Positions 4,640-5,508 of a DNA stretch of 5,508 nt are shown one piece after another. The notes beneath the pieces were generated by a model. The model saw nothing but the letters and a program-made list of their open reading frames with translations. It made no database searches and had not been told where the DNA came from. A program made the translations under genes and the position numbers. The DNA is from Devosia sp. (GTDB lineage: Bacteria > Pseudomonadota > Alphaproteobacteria > Rhizobiales > Devosiaceae): assembly GCA_028290685.1 (NCBI GenBank), contig JAQGJI010000089.1:1-5508 (forward strand). The letters are read 5' to 3'. How positions within the stretch are numbered: the stretch's first letter is position 1; every line of letters starts with the position of its first letter.

Positions 4640-5508
4640 TTGGCGCAAAGCTGGCAACCAGTTGTTAAACGTGCAGTTTCTCACGTGATTGCCTTCAGCG
4701 CCGCGGCGCTTCTCGGTTTTACCACCCTCGGCAGTGTGCAGGCCGAAACCACCCAGGTCGGGATCGTTTCTCCGCTTCCGGTTCCCGCTCAATTGGCGCA
4801 GTTGCGGACCCAGCCACCCATTGGGCCGACCATTGTCCCCCTCTCGGCAGGCCAGCAGCCACTGACGCCCGCATTGCTCAGCAATTATCTTGAACGCCAG
4901 CAAGCCCTGCGCGCTGTCAATGTGCACTCGCTCGGGGAACCTCAGGAACTCAACACCGAAGTGCTTCTGGGCTACATTGCGCGTGGCTCGTTTGGCGACA
5001 ACAGCGCTGTTTCCGCGCTGGCGAGCTTTGCGGCACCGGCACCAACTCCGGCAGCTCAACCAGAACTCAACCCCTCCTCACTGGCCGCCTATATCGAAAG
5101 CGGCTATCAGCCGATTGAAAAGCGCGTGGAACGCGCAGAGGCCGAGCGCGATTGCCTGGCCCAGGCGATCTATCATGAAGCGCGTGGGGAAAGCGCGGCC
5201 GGCCAGTTGGCGGTGGCCAATGTGATCGTCAACCGGGCGCGGTCCGGCAAGTTTCCATCCACCTTGTGCGGCGTCATCTATCAAAATGCCAACAAGGGTC
5301 GCTACCGCTGTCAGTTCACCTTTGCCTGCGATGGCCGCAGCGATGCCGCGGGTGAGCGCCGTGCCTGGGTCCGCTCGGCTGCACTGGCCGAGGACGTCTA
5401 TGTCGATTTTGCGCTGGGCGAGACTGTAGGGGCCGTACCGGGTTCAGTGCTGTATTATCATACCACCGCCGTACGTCCTTCGTGGTCCAATACCTTCAAC
5501 GCCGTTGC
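4640..5508 (+). CDS. Secreted cell wall hydrolase, SleB (Hydrolase_2) family, TTG start, C-terminus cut by window edge
   Basis: Exported peptidoglycan hydrolase with 289 residues visible. From TTG 4640: n-region with Lys10-Arg11, hydrophobic core about 12-31 (VIAFSAAALLGF), probable cleavage after SVQA (35/36). Residues 36-170 are a Pro/Gln/Ala-rich linker with three degenerate copies of L-[NT]-x(4)... Y-[IL] at 75-88, 104-117 and 143-156. The SleB-type domain starts near 170: DCLAQAIYHEARGE with Glu180 (expected catalytic glutamate) and Glu184, then GQLAVANVIVNRARSGKFP, TLCGVIYQN, CQFTFACDG and VLYYHTTAVRPSW. Cys172, Cys210, Cys224 and Cys230 could form two periplasmic disulfides. Only the end of the domain is missing. 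SleB is a lytic transglycosylase in spore formers; in non-spore-forming alphaproteobacteria the role is presumably wall remodelling. Upstream CtrA-type sites suggest cell-cycle control. Confident in family; exact bond cleaved is inferred. Confidence 0.9.
   Translation, partial: MAQSWQPVVKRAVSHVIAFSAAALLGFTTLGSVQAETTQVGIVSPLPVPAQLAQLRTQPPIGPTIVPLSAGQQPLTPALLSNYLERQQALRAVNVHSLGEPQELNTEVLLGYIARGSFGDNSAVSALASFAAPAPTPAAQPELNPSSLAAYIESGYQPIEKRVERAEAERDCLAQAIYHEARGESAAGQLAVANVIVNRARSGKFPSTLCGVIYQNANKGRYRCQFTFACDGRSDAAGERRAWVRSAALAEDVYVDFALGETVGAVPGSVLYYHTTAVRPSWSNTFNAV

Noticed and set aside
4606..4668. Short ATG frame (20 residues) overlapping the hydrolase start in another frame
   Set aside because: Possible leader peptide, but its GAAGG lies 10 bases away and nothing in the peptide suggests attenuation; the TTG at 4640 explains the main gene without it.
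4493..5059. Minus-strand open frame of 188 codons opposite the cell wall hydrolase
   Set aside because: It overlaps the signal peptide and linker of the supported plus-strand gene and has no recognisable domain.

Overview
The window reads as chromosomal DNA from an alphaproteobacterium, most likely Hyphomicrobiales (a Devosia-like genus is only a guess). The grounds are GC-rich coding sequence, a propionyl-CoA carboxylase beta subunit of alphaproteobacterial type, a secreted SleB-type cell wall hydrolase of the kind common in that order, and CtrA-like binding sites in front of the hydrolase. There is no phage, transposon, tRNA, rRNA or CRISPR signal. No clearly undescribed multi-gene system is visible. 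The most interesting part is the 370-base regulatory region at 4270-4639 and the hydrolase it precedes.

Left half, minus strand (3484 down to 1). Three genes run in the order selO, gamma-class carbonic anhydrase-like protein, pccB. SelO is a pseudokinase-fold AMP transferase. It is followed after only 10 bases by the carbonic anhydrase-like gene, whose ribosome binding site overlaps the selO stop codon, so the two are probably translated together. After a 91-base gap comes pccB, the carboxyltransferase subunit of propionyl-CoA carboxylase, which runs off the left edge lacking only about 35-40 C-terminal residues. A carbonic anhydrase-like protein beside a bicarbonate-using carboxylase is suggestive, but a functional link is inference.

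Middle. A 101-base gap (3485-3585) separates selO from a divergent HAD-superfamily phosphatase/phosphomutase gene (3586-4269), which has no good ribosome binding site and may be leaderless.

Right part, plus strand. The gap 4270-4639 holds three closely spaced perfect dyads (4319-4340, 4344-4355, 4372-4389), then a full CtrA-type site (TTAA-N7-TTAAC on the minus strand, 4461-4475) and a CtrA half-site (TTAACCAT, minus strand, 4489-4496). Downstream, a TTG codon at 4640 with a well-placed AAGGA opens a secreted protein with a signal peptide, a linker carrying three degenerate 14-residue repeats, and a SleB-type hydrolase domain that runs off the right edge. The arrangement suggests a peptidoglycan hydrolase whose expression is tied to the CtrA cell-cycle regulator.
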